A DNA stretch of 64,000 nt from Flavivirga aquatica (GTDB lineage: Bacteria > Bacteroidota > Bacteroidia > Flavobacteriales > Flavobacteriaceae): NCBI RefSeq assembly GCF_001747085.1, contig NZ_MDJD01000034.1, positions 496,001-560,000 of the forward strand. The letters run 5' to 3'. How positions within the stretch are numbered: the first letter of the stretch is position 1; every line of letters starts with the position of its first letter. Shown here piece after piece: positions 25,576-33,956 of this stretch. The translations under genes and the position numbers were made by a program. A model generated the notes under the pieces. That model did not search any database. It saw only the letters and a list, made by a program, of their open reading frames with translations, and was not told where the DNA came from.

Positions 25576-27954
25576 ATGATTTCAAGCGACAATACCAATA
25601 TACCCAATAACACTTCTGAAGATTTCAATTTTAAGAAAATGATTTCTGTTTATCTCAAGCAATGGAAATGGTTTGTGTTTAGTTGTATAGTATCTCTTGG
25701 TATAGCCTATGTTAATTTAAGATATACAGCACCTCAATATTTAGCAGTAGCAAAAATAATGCTACTTGATGATAAAGATAATTCTTCAACAGGAGCATTA
25801 AAAGACTTGTCTCTTTTCTCAGAGAAAGAAGATGCTATGGTAGAAGATGAGATCCAAGTTATTAAATCAAGAAGCTTTCATAGAAATATTGTAAAAAAAC
25901 TAAAGCTAAATATTAGATACTCTACAAAGGGAAGAGTATATGAATCTGAATTATATAAAAACTCACCAATTGTTGTCAATTTTATTGAGTCTGATTCAAT
26001 TATTAACAATACTAGTTTTACCTTTTATACAGAAATATTATCGGTTACAGATTTTAATTATCGTATAAATGAAGACGATAAGCCAAAGAAATATGCCTTT
26101 GGAGAAACCATTCCTACTTTTTTTGGAGGAATAATTGTTACACCAAAAGATAAGAATATATCAAATTCATTAGGAAGTAAAATTAAAGTTAAGATTATTC
26201 CTGTAGAATATATAGCTGAGTCTCTTAAAAATAGAGTAGCCATATTTCCAACAGCTAAATCTTCTAAGGTTGTTCAAGTTAGTATGACAGATCCTGTTAT
26301 ACAAAAAGCAAAGGATATAGTAAATACATTAATTGATGAGTATAACAGATCAACTATTCAAAAGAAAAATCAAATATCTAAAAACACAGCAAATTTTATA
26401 AATGAACGTGTTGAGTTGATAGCTTCAGATTTGGTAAATGTTGATGATAGTATTGTAAAATTTAAAACAGGTAATAAAGTTACAGATGTTTCATCAGAAG
26501 CAGGTCAATTTCTAAATTCAAGTGCATTAAATGAGCAACAATTAGATGCTTCTAGGATGCAGTATAGTCAATTAAGCTATATGAAAGATGCATTAGGAGA
26601 TCAATCATCTAAATTTGACCCCATTCCAGCTAATTTAGGTATGGGAGATGCAGCAATTAGTCAATTATCCTCAAGATATAATGAACTTTTACAAAGAAGA
26701 AGAACGCTTTTAAAAAGTGCAGGAGAACAAAACCCTGTAGTTTTGGAATTAGATCAAACATTAGCTGGAGTAAGACAAAATCTTCAACAAAGTATTAATA
26801 ATTCTACTAAATCAATTGGTATTCAAATAAGAAGTTTAGAAAATCAATCTAAAAGAATCAATTCAAAAATATACTCTGTCCCAGGTCAAGAAAGAAAATT
26901 AAGATCTATTGAACGAAAACAAGGGATAAAAGAATCTCTGTATTTATATTTATTAGAAAAAAGAGAAGAGGCAACCATATCTCTTACTGCAACTTCACCA
27001 AGTGCCAAAATAATTGATGAAGCATATAATAGTAATGGAGGCCCTGTTTCTCCTAATAAAAAAATAGCATATATAGCAGCCTTGTTCTTAGGTTTAATTA
27101 TACCCTTTTTGATTTTATATATCAAAAATTTACTAGATACTAAAATTCATAATAAAGAAGATTTATATAAAGAAATTAAAAACATTACTATTCTTGGAGA
27201 AATTCCAAGAATTAAAAGTGGTGAAAAAAGCTTAGTAGAGCAGAATGACAGATCTATTTTATCTGAGTCTTTTAGAATAATAAGAACAAATTTTGATTTT
27301 GTTAAGCGAGGAAGAAATAATAGTGATTATAATAATGTTATATTTGTCACTTCTACTATAAATGGAGAAGGAAAATCTTTTTTTAGTTTAAATATGGCGC
27401 TTACTTTATCTAATACAGGTAAAAAAGTATTGCTAATAGGGGCAGATGTAAGAAATCCTCAAATCTATTCTGCAATTAAAAACAAAGAAAGTAAAGATCG
27501 TGCAGAAAAAGGTTTAACTGAGTTTTTGGCCGATGACTCCGTATCTATTGAAGACACTATTAACCCATATACAATTAACAATATTGGTGTTGATATATTA
27601 CTCTCTGGCAAAGTTCCTCCAAACCCAGCAGAACTATTAATGAGTGATAGAGTTAAAGTTTTGTTTGATTCTGTTTCAGATCAATACGATTATGTAATCG
27701 TAGATACAGCTCCAGCCATGCTTGTTACAGACACATTATTAATTAGTGATTATGCAGGACATACTATTTATATAACAAGAGCAAATTATACAGAAAGACG
27801 AATTTTGAATTTTACAAAAGAATTGCATTTAGATAAAAAACTGAATGGAATGTTGCTTGTAGTTAATGATGTTAAGCAATCTAATTTTGGATATGGAGCT
27901 AAATATGGATATTATGGAGCTCCTGTAAAGAAACGTTTATTTAAAAGGAAATAG
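25576..27954 (+). CDS. Wzc-type tyrosine autokinase / polysaccharide co-polymerase
   Basis: A 792-residue protein. It has an N-terminal Wzz domain between two membrane helices (near residues 30-50 and 495-515), with a long periplasmic coiled-coil region, then a cytoplasmic BY-kinase. The kinase shows Walker A (TSTINGEGKSFFSLNMAL), Walker A' (LLIGADVRNPQ) and Walker B (YDYVIVDTAPAML). The C-terminal tail carries a short tyrosine cluster, FGYGAKYGYYGAP, the expected autophosphorylation site. It sets chain length and couples polymerisation with export through Wza. It is the last plus-strand gene of the export operon and is followed by a strong terminator. Confidence 0.92.
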   Translation: MISSDNTNIPNNTSEDFNFKKMISVYLKQWKWFVFSCIVSLGIAYVNLRYTAPQYLAVAKIMLLDDKDNSSTGALKDLSLFSEKEDAMVEDEIQVIKSRSFHRNIVKKLKLNIRYSTKGRVYESELYKNSPIVVNFIESDSIINNTSFTFYTEILSVTDFNYRINEDDKPKKYAFGETIPTFFGGIIVTPKDKNISNSLGSKIKVKIIPVEYIAESLKNRVAIFPTAKSSKVVQVSMTDPVIQKAKDIVNTLIDEYNRSTIQKKNQISKNTANFINERVELIASDLVNVDDSIVKFKTGNKVTDVSSEAGQFLNSSALNEQQLDASRMQYSQLSYMKDALGDQSSKFDPIPANLGMGDAAISQLSSRYNELLQRRRTLLKSAGEQNPVVLELDQTLAGVRQNLQQSINNSTKSIGIQIRSLENQSKRINSKIYSVPGQERKLRSIERKQGIKESLYLYLLEKREEATISLTATSPSAKIIDEAYNSNGGPVSPNKKIAYIAALFLGLIIPFLILYIKNLLDTKIHNKEDLYKEIKNITILGEIPRIKSGEKSLVEQNDRSILSESFRIIRTNFDFVKRGRNNSDYNNVIFVTSTINGEGKSFFSLNMALTLSNTGKKVLLIGADVRNPQIYSAIKNKESKDRAEKGLTEFLADDSVSIEDTINPYTINNIGVDILLSGKVPPNPAELLMSDRVKVLFDSVSDQYDYVIVDTAPAMLVTDTLLISDYAGHTIYITRANYTERRILNFTKELHLDKKLNGMLLVVNDVKQSNFGYGAKYGYYGAPVKKRLFKRK

Positions 27955-27979
27955 TAGTAATATCCAAATTGTATTCAAC

Positions 27980-28020
27980 AAAAAAGCTTAAAATATATTA
28001 TTTATATTTTAAGCTTTTTT
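27980..28020. terminator. Bidirectional intrinsic terminator
   Basis: An 18-bp perfect inverted repeat, arms 27980-27997 and 28003-28020 with a 5-base loop, contains AAGCTT near the outer end and is flanked by A and T runs on both sides. It separates the converging wzc and aroB genes and can stop transcription from either side. Confidence 0.88.
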
Positions 28021-28042
28021 TATAAATTATATTTTGTACTAA

Positions 28043-29110
28043 TTAACTAGCGTAAAATTCAAAAGCATCAATAATAATACTATCATCAACTTGACAATCT
28101 ATTTTACACTTACCAATTGATTCTAAGAGTACAAAATTAATATTACCATGATTATTCTTTTTGTCATACTTTAATAATTCAATTATAGAAGCATATTCAC
28201 TTTTATCAATATTCACTTTACCATAGTAATTAATAAATAATTTTTTTATGTTTAAAGTTGTTTGTTTAGGAAATCCGGATAACTCAGTAGATATATAAGC
28301 AGCTAAAATCATTCCAACAACAATAGCTTCACCATGTAGTAGAGTCGTTTTATTTTGGTTACTTAAAAAATAAGATTCAATAGCATGACCAAGTGTATGA
28401 CCAAAATTTAATGTTTTTCGTAAACCATCCTCCTTAGGGTCTTCTTCAACAACATGCTTCTTAATTATTACAGATTCGTAAATTAATTCATCTAAATTGT
28501 CTACAGTTAATTTAGATAAATCTTGAAATTTATTCCAATAACCTTCATCACTAATCAATCCATGTTTTAGCATTTCTGCTAATCCAGAGCGCATTTGGTT
28601 GGTTGGTAATGTATTTAAGTACTGCGTATCTATAAGTACAAGATTGGCACTACTTATAACTCCAATTTGGTTTTTTAAATGACCTAAATCAACCCCTGTT
28701 TTTCCTCCAACAGAAGCATCAACCATTGATAAAAGTGTTGTAGGTACATTAATATATGCAATACCTCTTTTAAATGTGCAAGCAGCAAAACCACCTAAAT
28801 CTGTTATTACGCCACCACCAATATTAATTAGTAAACTTTTTCTGTCTGCATCTAATTCAGAAAGTGTATTCCAAACACCAACGCAAGTATCTATAGTTTT
28901 GTTTATCTCACCAGATTCAATTTCTATAATTTCAATAACGACGTCTGTTTCTAGTCTTTCCAAAAAATATGGTAAGCAATATTGATGCGTATTTTCATCA
29001 ACTAAAATAAAAATTTTAGAAAAATTATTTTCTTTAAGATGTTCGTTTATAGATGAATAGCACTCTTTGTTAAAATGAATAATGCTATTGTTTGCTGTAA
29101 TAGAATCCAT
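28043..29110 (-). CDS. aroB: 3-dehydroquinate synthase
   Basis: A 355-residue enzyme of the shikimate pathway that converts DAHP to 3-dehydroquinate using NAD and a divalent metal. The sequence shows LLINIGGGVITDLGGFAACTFKRGI (NAD/phosphate binding), PTTLLSMVDASVGGKTGVDLGHLKNQIG, the catalytic core, and metal ligands in EMLKHGLI and NFGHTLGHAIE. The length is normal for the family. It converges with wzc and diverges from proline dehydrogenase, so it is a single-gene unit with no evident link to the polysaccharide genes around it. Confidence 0.95.
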   Translation of the reverse strand: MDSITANNSIIHFNKECYSSINEHLKENNFSKIFILVDENTHQYCLPYFLERLETDVVIEIIEIESGEINKTIDTCVGVWNTLSELDADRKSLLINIGGGVITDLGGFAACTFKRGIAYINVPTTLLSMVDASVGGKTGVDLGHLKNQIGVISSANLVLIDTQYLNTLPTNQMRSGLAEMLKHGLISDEGYWNKFQDLSKLTVDNLDELIYESVIIKKHVVEEDPKEDGLRKTLNFGHTLGHAIESYFLSNQNKTTLLHGEAIVVGMILAAYISTELSGFPKQTTLNIKKLFINYYGKVNIDKSEYASIIELLKYDKKNNHGNINFVLLESIGKCKIDCQVDDSIIIDAFEFYAS

Positions 29111-29180
29111 AGAATAGATGTTGTTTTTTGAGGCTGTGAAATTAAGGAGATTTTATATAAAATGATAACTTAGAGTTAAT

Positions 29181-29188
29181 TATATTTG
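29181..29188 (+). promoter_or_regulatory. -7 box TATATTTG for proline dehydrogenase
   Basis: TATATTTG matches TAnnTTTG exactly and ends 18 bases before the ATG at 29207. No clear -33 TTG is seen at the right distance. Confidence 0.45.
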
Positions 29189-29206
29189 CGCTAAATTTTG
29201 AATATA

Positions 29207-30385
29207 ATGCAAAGAAACAAACAAATTTTTGATAATACCGAAATAGCTTTTTCTTTAAAAAGTGATTCTCAATTGGAAAGAGCTTACTTTTTATTTAAAA
29301 TGATCTCCATAGAACCTCTGGTGAGAATTGGTACTGCTGCAACTAATTTTGCTATTAAAGCACATTTACCAATTGAAGGTCTTATTAGATCTACAGTATT
29401 TGATCATTTTTGTGGAGGAGTTAATGAGGAAGATTGTTTATCTGTTATTGACAAAATGTATCAAAAAGGTGTGAGTTCTGTTTTAGATTATTCTGTTGAA
29501 GGAAAAGAAAATGAAGAGGAATTTGCTTCGGCTACAAATAAAGTACTAAAAATTATTGATTTTGCTAAGGAAATTGATGCTATTCCTATAGCTGTTTTTA
29601 AGCCAACTGCTTTTGGACGATTTCATTTATACGAAAAAATAAGCGTTGGAGATACGTTAGCTGAAAAGGAGCAAAAAGAATGGAATAAGGTTGTGAACAG
29701 GTTTGATAAAGTTTGCAATAAAGCAAAAGAGAATAATGTTGCTGTTTTAATTGATGCTGAAGAGAGTTGGATCCAAGATGCAGCTGATATGTTGGTTACT
29801 CAAATGATGCGTAAATATAATACAGAAAAACCTATTGTTTACAATACATTGCAAATGTACAGACATGATAGATTGGATTTTTTAGAGAAAGAACATCAAA
29901 AAGCAAAAGAAGGAAAGTATTTTCTTGGTTTTAAGTTGGTGAGAGGGGCATATATGGAAAAAGAAAATGAGAGAGCAGAAGAAAATGGATATAAATCACC
30001 TATTTGTGAGAGTAAAAAAGCAACTGATGAAAATTTTAATAGAGGCTTGAATTATATGATTGATAATTTAGATTGCATATCTTTATTTTCAGGAACACAT
30101 AATGAAGAAAGCTCTTACTTATTAATGCAGTTAATGGAGAGTAAAGGATTAAAAAAGAATGATGATCGTATATGGTTTGGTCAATTATATGGTATGAGTG
30201 ATCATATTAGTTTTAATTTGGCAGATAGAGGTTACAATGTAGCAAAATACATTCCTTTTGGACCAGTGAAAGATGTGATGCCTTATTTAATAAGGAGAGC
30301 AGAAGAGAATACGTCTGTAGCTGGGCAAACAGGAAGAGAATTATCTCTTTTAACAAAAGAAAAAAAGCGCAGAAAAACATTATAA
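29207..30385 (+). CDS. Proline dehydrogenase
   Basis: A 392-residue FAD enzyme with the beta/alpha barrel of the PutA proline dehydrogenase domain. Motifs include VAVLIDAEESWIQDAAD, PIVYNTLQMYRHDRLDFL, GFKLVRGAYMEKENERAEENGYKSPI and FGQLYGMSDHISFNLADRGYNVAKYIPFGPV, the conserved C-terminal substrate region. It oxidises proline to pyrroline-5-carboxylate and passes electrons to quinone. The frame is open from a TTG three codons earlier, but the ATG at 29207 is better placed behind the promoter box. It has no fused P5C dehydrogenase domain. Its 3' end overlaps the converging dehydratase gene by 6 bases. Confidence 0.93.
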   Translation: MQRNKQIFDNTEIAFSLKSDSQLERAYFLFKMISIEPLVRIGTAATNFAIKAHLPIEGLIRSTVFDHFCGGVNEEDCLSVIDKMYQKGVSSVLDYSVEGKENEEEFASATNKVLKIIDFAKEIDAIPIAVFKPTAFGRFHLYEKISVGDTLAEKEQKEWNKVVNRFDKVCNKAKENNVAVLIDAEESWIQDAADMLVTQMMRKYNTEKPIVYNTLQMYRHDRLDFLEKEHQKAKEGKYFLGFKLVRGAYMEKENERAEENGYKSPICESKKATDENFNRGLNYMIDNLDCISLFSGTHNEESSYLLMQLMESKGLKKNDDRIWFGQLYGMSDHISFNLADRGYNVAKYIPFGPVKDVMPYLIRRAEENTSVAGQTGRELSLLTKEKKRRKTL

Positions 30386-31450
30386 ATAACTTTCTAATAC
30401 AGATTTAATCTCTTTAATAGGAATACTTGGAGTGATATCAAATAGGGGAGTGAAGTCCACTTTTTTTGATACTGTTTTATTTTTTTCTTTAACTAAAAAG
30501 ACATCTTCACTTTCAGTTGGAATTAGCTTTTCGCTATCCGCAATAATATCTTCATGACGTTTTTCTCCTGGACGCAACCCTGTTGTTTTTATTTCAATGG
30601 TTTCTTCTAAATCTTGATATAACGAAATCAATCTTTCTGCGATGTCTATAATTCTAATAGGATTCCCCATATTAAAAGTAAAAATATTACTTTCGACATT
30701 ATTATAGTTTGCAATTTTTAAAATTAAATAACATGCTTTATGTTTGCTAATAAAGTACCTAGAAATGGTTTTATCTGTTATAGTTAGTGGTTTACCTAAT
30801 TCAATCTGTTTTTTAAATAAAGGGACTACTGAACCATTTGAGCCTAATATATTACCAAAACGTGTAGTTAAAAACACTGTATTACAGTTTTCGGCCAAAT
30901 TCACTAAATAATCTTCTGCAATACGTTTAGATATACCCATGACGCTTATAGGTTTTACAGCTTTATCTGTAGAAATAAAAACGAATTTTTTAACCTGATA
31001 TTTAACAGATAAATCAGCCAATAATTTAGTGCCTAATATGTTAAGCTTGACAGCTTCATAAGGATTAGATTCCATTAAGGGAACATGTTTGTATGCTGCT
31101 GTATGAATAACAATAGATGGTTTGTGCGTTTCAAAGAGTCTGTTTAATGATTCTTTTTCGGTAATATTGAGAATTATAAAATCGATATTACTAACATTTT
31201 CAAACTCTAAATCTTTGATAAGGCTATATAGTGGTGATTCTGCTACATCAATGAGAATAAGTTTTTTGTAGTTACCAATTGATAATTGTCTTGAAAGCTC
31301 ACTGCCAATAGAACCAGCTGCACCAGTAATTAAAATAGTTTCGTTAGAAAAATCAAAACTATGCGTATTTTTTTTAGGTTTTCTTTTAAATGGAAATAAG
31401 TCAGAATCAAGTAATAATTGGTCTATATAATTGGATGTAGATATGTTCAT
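30380..31450 (-). CDS. UDP-sugar 4,6-dehydratase/epimerase, short CapD-like SDR
   Basis: A 356-residue SDR without membrane helices. It has ILITGAAGSIGSELSRQL, VIHTAAYKHVPLMESNPYEA, FISTDKAVKPISVMGISKRIAE (Met in place of the YxxxK Tyr) and TTGLRPGEKRHEDII. It aligns by eye with the C-terminal half of the long dehydratase at 22794-24743 and is a paralogue of that domain, like the soluble PseB/CapE type. It would make a second UDP-4-keto-6-deoxy-HexNAc, perhaps with C5 inversion. It lies 110 bases downstream of the initiating sugar transferase gene on the same strand, which suggests a role in the same surface-glycan pathway. Confidence 0.85.
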   Translation of the reverse strand: MNISTSNYIDQLLLDSDLFPFKRKPKKNTHSFDFSNETILITGAAGSIGSELSRQLSIGNYKKLILIDVAESPLYSLIKDLEFENVSNIDFIILNITEKESLNRLFETHKPSIVIHTAAYKHVPLMESNPYEAVKLNILGTKLLADLSVKYQVKKFVFISTDKAVKPISVMGISKRIAEDYLVNLAENCNTVFLTTRFGNILGSNGSVVPLFKKQIELGKPLTITDKTISRYFISKHKACYLILKIANYNNVESNIFTFNMGNPIRIIDIAERLISLYQDLEETIEIKTTGLRPGEKRHEDIIADSEKLIPTESEDVFLVKEKNKTVSKKVDFTPLFDITPSIPIKEIKSVLESYL

Positions 31451-31560
31451 TAAGGATCTAACTTCTCTTAAATATGTGCATTATAGATGAATTATATATG
31501 CAAAGTAGGGATAATTATGATTTAGTCCAAATAGATATTAAAAAGAATAAGTGGTATAAT

Positions 31561-32154
31561 CTACTTAACTATAACTTTAATAACAGTAATAAGTATAAGT
31601 TTTAAATCGAAAAAGAAATTCCTTTTTTTTATATATGCTTTGTTATATTTTAATTTATCAGGAATAACGGTATTTATAAAAAATTCTTCAGGGTTTTTGG
31701 CTGCTTTTAATAATTCAACCTCGTTTCTGTATTTCAATGAAGCCAGACCAGTTATTCCTGGCCTAACTTGAAATATTTTTATATCATCTTCATTATAAAA
31801 ATTGACATAATAACGAAGTTCTGGTCTTGGACCAACAAAGCTCATGTCTCCTTTTAAAATATTTATTAATTGAGGAAATTCATCAATTTTATAGCGTCTT
31901 AAAAAATAACCTATTTTGGTAATTCTAGAATCATTATTACCAAGTGTTAACAATCCTTTAGTTTCAGATTGTATACGCATAGTTCGAAATTTAAAAATAT
32001 TGAAATCTTTATTGTTTTTTCCCACCCGACCTTGAATAAATAGAATTGGGCCTCTAGAGTCCAACTTGATTAGCGTAGCTATTATAAGCAAAAAAGGGCT
32101 AAGTACTAATAGTCCAATTATAGAAAAAACAAGATCAAAACTACGCTTTATCAT
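31561..32154 (-). CDS. Initiating sugar phosphate transferase (PglC/WcaJ catalytic-domain type)
   Basis: A 197-residue monotopic phosphoglycosyl transferase. A re-entrant hydrophobic helix (FDLVFSIIGLLVLSPFLLIIATLI) is followed by the conserved GPILFIQGRVGKNNKDFNIFKFRTM, then the region with YKIDEFPQLINILKGDMSFVGPRPE, which holds the Asp-Glu catalytic dyad and the GPRP motif. It transfers a sugar-1-phosphate from a UDP-sugar to undecaprenyl phosphate and so starts repeat-unit assembly. Its likely donor is the amino-deoxy sugar made by the aminotransferase and dehydratase encoded at 21667-24743. It is 5 bases downstream of a small membrane-protein gene. Confidence 0.9.
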   Translation of the reverse strand: MIKRSFDLVFSIIGLLVLSPFLLIIATLIKLDSRGPILFIQGRVGKNNKDFNIFKFRTMRIQSETKGLLTLGNNDSRITKIGYFLRRYKIDEFPQLINILKGDMSFVGPRPELRYYVNFYNEDDIKIFQVRPGITGLASLKYRNEVELLKAAKNPEEFFINTVIPDKLKYNKAYIKKRNFFFDLKLILITVIKVIVK

Positions 32155-32159
32155 TGTTT

Positions 32160-32531
32160 TTATTCTATTTTAAGATTAGTTATAGTTGCTATACTATCAC
32201 AATTTTCGACAGTTAAAACAATTTCTTTTTCATTAAGTTCACCTTCGATACTATATATTCCACAAGGTTTTTTTCTAGTATTACTTTTTGAAAAGTTAAT
32301 ATCTCCTTTTTTTAAAATAGTATGTATTCCTACAGAATCAATAGTTTTATTTGTTATATAAATAACAACATCATCACTATATTTAATTTTTTTTGTGCTG
32401 ATGTTTTTTAAAACCCTTGCATCAAGTCCATAACTACAAGATGTTTTTTTTCCATTTAGGAAGAAAGCTAAAATTATTAATCCAATAGAGAATCCTCCAA
32501 GATAATAACCAATACGCTGAATAATTTTCAT
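32160..32531 (-). CDS. Small membrane-anchored protein, DUF4258-like
   Basis: A 123-residue protein with one N-terminal transmembrane helix (IGYYLGGFSIGLIILAFFLNG) followed by KKTSCSYGLDARVLKNIS and a beta-rich extracytoplasmic domain. I believe it belongs with the DUF4258-type proteins that are common in Flavobacteriaceae, but the match is from memory and not certain. Two of its four cysteines (KKPCGIYS and VENCDS) could form a disulfide. It stands between alanine dehydrogenase (upstream) and the sugar transferase (5 bases downstream). Its function is unknown. Confidence 0.6.
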   Translation of the reverse strand: MKIIQRIGYYLGGFSIGLIILAFFLNGKKTSCSYGLDARVLKNISTKKIKYSDDVVIYITNKTIDSVGIHTILKKGDINFSKSNTRKKPCGIYSIEGELNEKEIVLTVENCDSIATITNLKIE

Positions 32532-32568
32532 TTAAAATATTTTGAGGGTAATTAAATAGATGTTTTAA

Positions 32569-33768
32569 TTAAAAAATAAGGAGATTGATGTCACTATAGT
32601 TTAAATCAAACCATTCACCTACAGATTTACTTGTTAAAATTCCATGGTAAAAATACAATCCATTTTTTAAACCTCTATCAAATCGCAAAGAATTTTCTAT
32701 ACCACCATCTTCTGCAATTTTTAAAAGATAAGGTGTAAATATGTTACTTATAGAAACTGATGATGTACGAGGGTATCTAGCAGGAATATTAGGAACACAA
32801 TAATGGACAACATCATGTTTAATAAAGGTAGGGTGTTTGTGCGTAGTAACTTCACTAGTTTCAAAACAGCCACCCATATCTATACTTACGTCTATAATTA
32901 TAGCCCCTTTTTTCATAAACTCAACCATCGTTTCTGAAACAACAATAGGCGCTCTATTCATCCCTCTTACGGCACCTATAACAACATCGCAGCGTTTTAA
33001 TGCTTTAGCTAAATTTTTAGGTTGAATTGTAGAAGTAAAAAGAGTACGCCCTAAATGTGTTTGAATACGTCTCAGCTTTGTAATTGAATTATCAAATACC
33101 TTAACATTTGCACCTAAACCTATAGAACTTCTTGCTGCAAATTCGCCTACTGTTCCAGCTCCTAATATAACAACTTCCAAAGGAGGTACACCGCTAATGT
33201 TACCAAACATTAACCCATTTCCGCCTTTAGTATCTGATAATAGTTCTGAAGCTATTAATACAGAAGCAGTTCCAGCAATTTCACTCAACGATTTTACTGC
33301 AGGATAAGTGCCATCTGTATCCATAATAAACTCAAAAGCAAGTGCAGTGATACGCTTAGAAGCCAAAGCTTCAAAGTATTTTTTAGTTTGTGTTTTTATC
33401 TGTAGAGCAGAAATTAATATGGTTTGCGGATTTATAAGTTTTATTTGATCTTGGCTTGGGGGTTCAACTTTAAGTATCATTGGACACGAAAATACTTTTG
33501 CTGTATCTTTTGTTATTTCCGCACCAGCTTCACTATAATCTTTGTCGCTAAAATTAGCACCATTTCCTGCACCAGATTCAAGTAATACTTTATGTCCATT
33601 AGTAACTAATGCAGATACAGCGTCTGGTGTTAAGCAAACACGTTTTTCTTGAAAAGCAGTTTCCTTTGGTATACCAATAAATAGTTCTCCTTTTTTCTTA
33701 AATATTTCAAGAGTTTCTTCTTGAGGCAAAAGTTGTTGTCTTGTAAAAGGTGAAAGTGACTTTGACAT
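32569..33768 (-). CDS. ald: Alanine dehydrogenase
   Basis: A 399-residue enzyme of the alanine dehydrogenase/PNT family. It has IGIPKETAFQEKRVCLTPDAVSALVTNGHKVLLESGAG at the start of the substrate domain, a Lys in ILKVEPPSQDQ, the NAD-binding VVILGAGTVGEFAARSSIGLGANVKVFD, and the later region with GCFETSEVTTHKHPTF. It oxidises L-alanine to pyruvate and ammonia with NAD, or runs in reverse. It is about 30 residues longer than Bacillus Ald, in the N-terminal extension. The related PntA alpha subunit of transhydrogenase would continue with membrane helices, which are absent. Confidence 0.88.
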   Translation of the reverse strand: MSKSLSPFTRQQLLPQEETLEIFKKKGELFIGIPKETAFQEKRVCLTPDAVSALVTNGHKVLLESGAGNGANFSDKDYSEAGAEITKDTAKVFSCPMILKVEPPSQDQIKLINPQTILISALQIKTQTKKYFEALASKRITALAFEFIMDTDGTYPAVKSLSEIAGTASVLIASELLSDTKGGNGLMFGNISGVPPLEVVILGAGTVGEFAARSSIGLGANVKVFDNSITKLRRIQTHLGRTLFTSTIQPKNLAKALKRCDVVIGAVRGMNRAPIVVSETMVEFMKKGAIIIDVSIDMGGCFETSEVTTHKHPTFIKHDVVHYCVPNIPARYPRTSSVSISNIFTPYLLKIAEDGGIENSLRFDRGLKNGLYFYHGILTSKSVGEWFDLNYSDINLLIF

Positions 33769-33932
33769 AGTAAATAAATTAAAAAATCAAATTACAAAAT
33801 TTTTTATAAATGTAATGTAAACTAAATAATAATTGATTGATATTATAAGTATAGATCTAACATCTTAATTAATAAAAAAAATAAATGATCAAAATACTTC
33901 TTTTCGTACAATATATTTTAAATTAATTATCC

Positions 33933-33940
33933 TAATTTTG
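33933..33940 (+). promoter_or_regulatory. -7 box TAATTTTG for the TonB-type barrel gene
   Basis: TAATTTTG is an exact TAnnTTTG match, 16 bases before the ATG at 33957, in an AT-rich divergent region shared with ald. No certain -33 element is visible. Confidence 0.45.
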
Positions 33941-33956
33941 TATAACAGGTTAAAAT

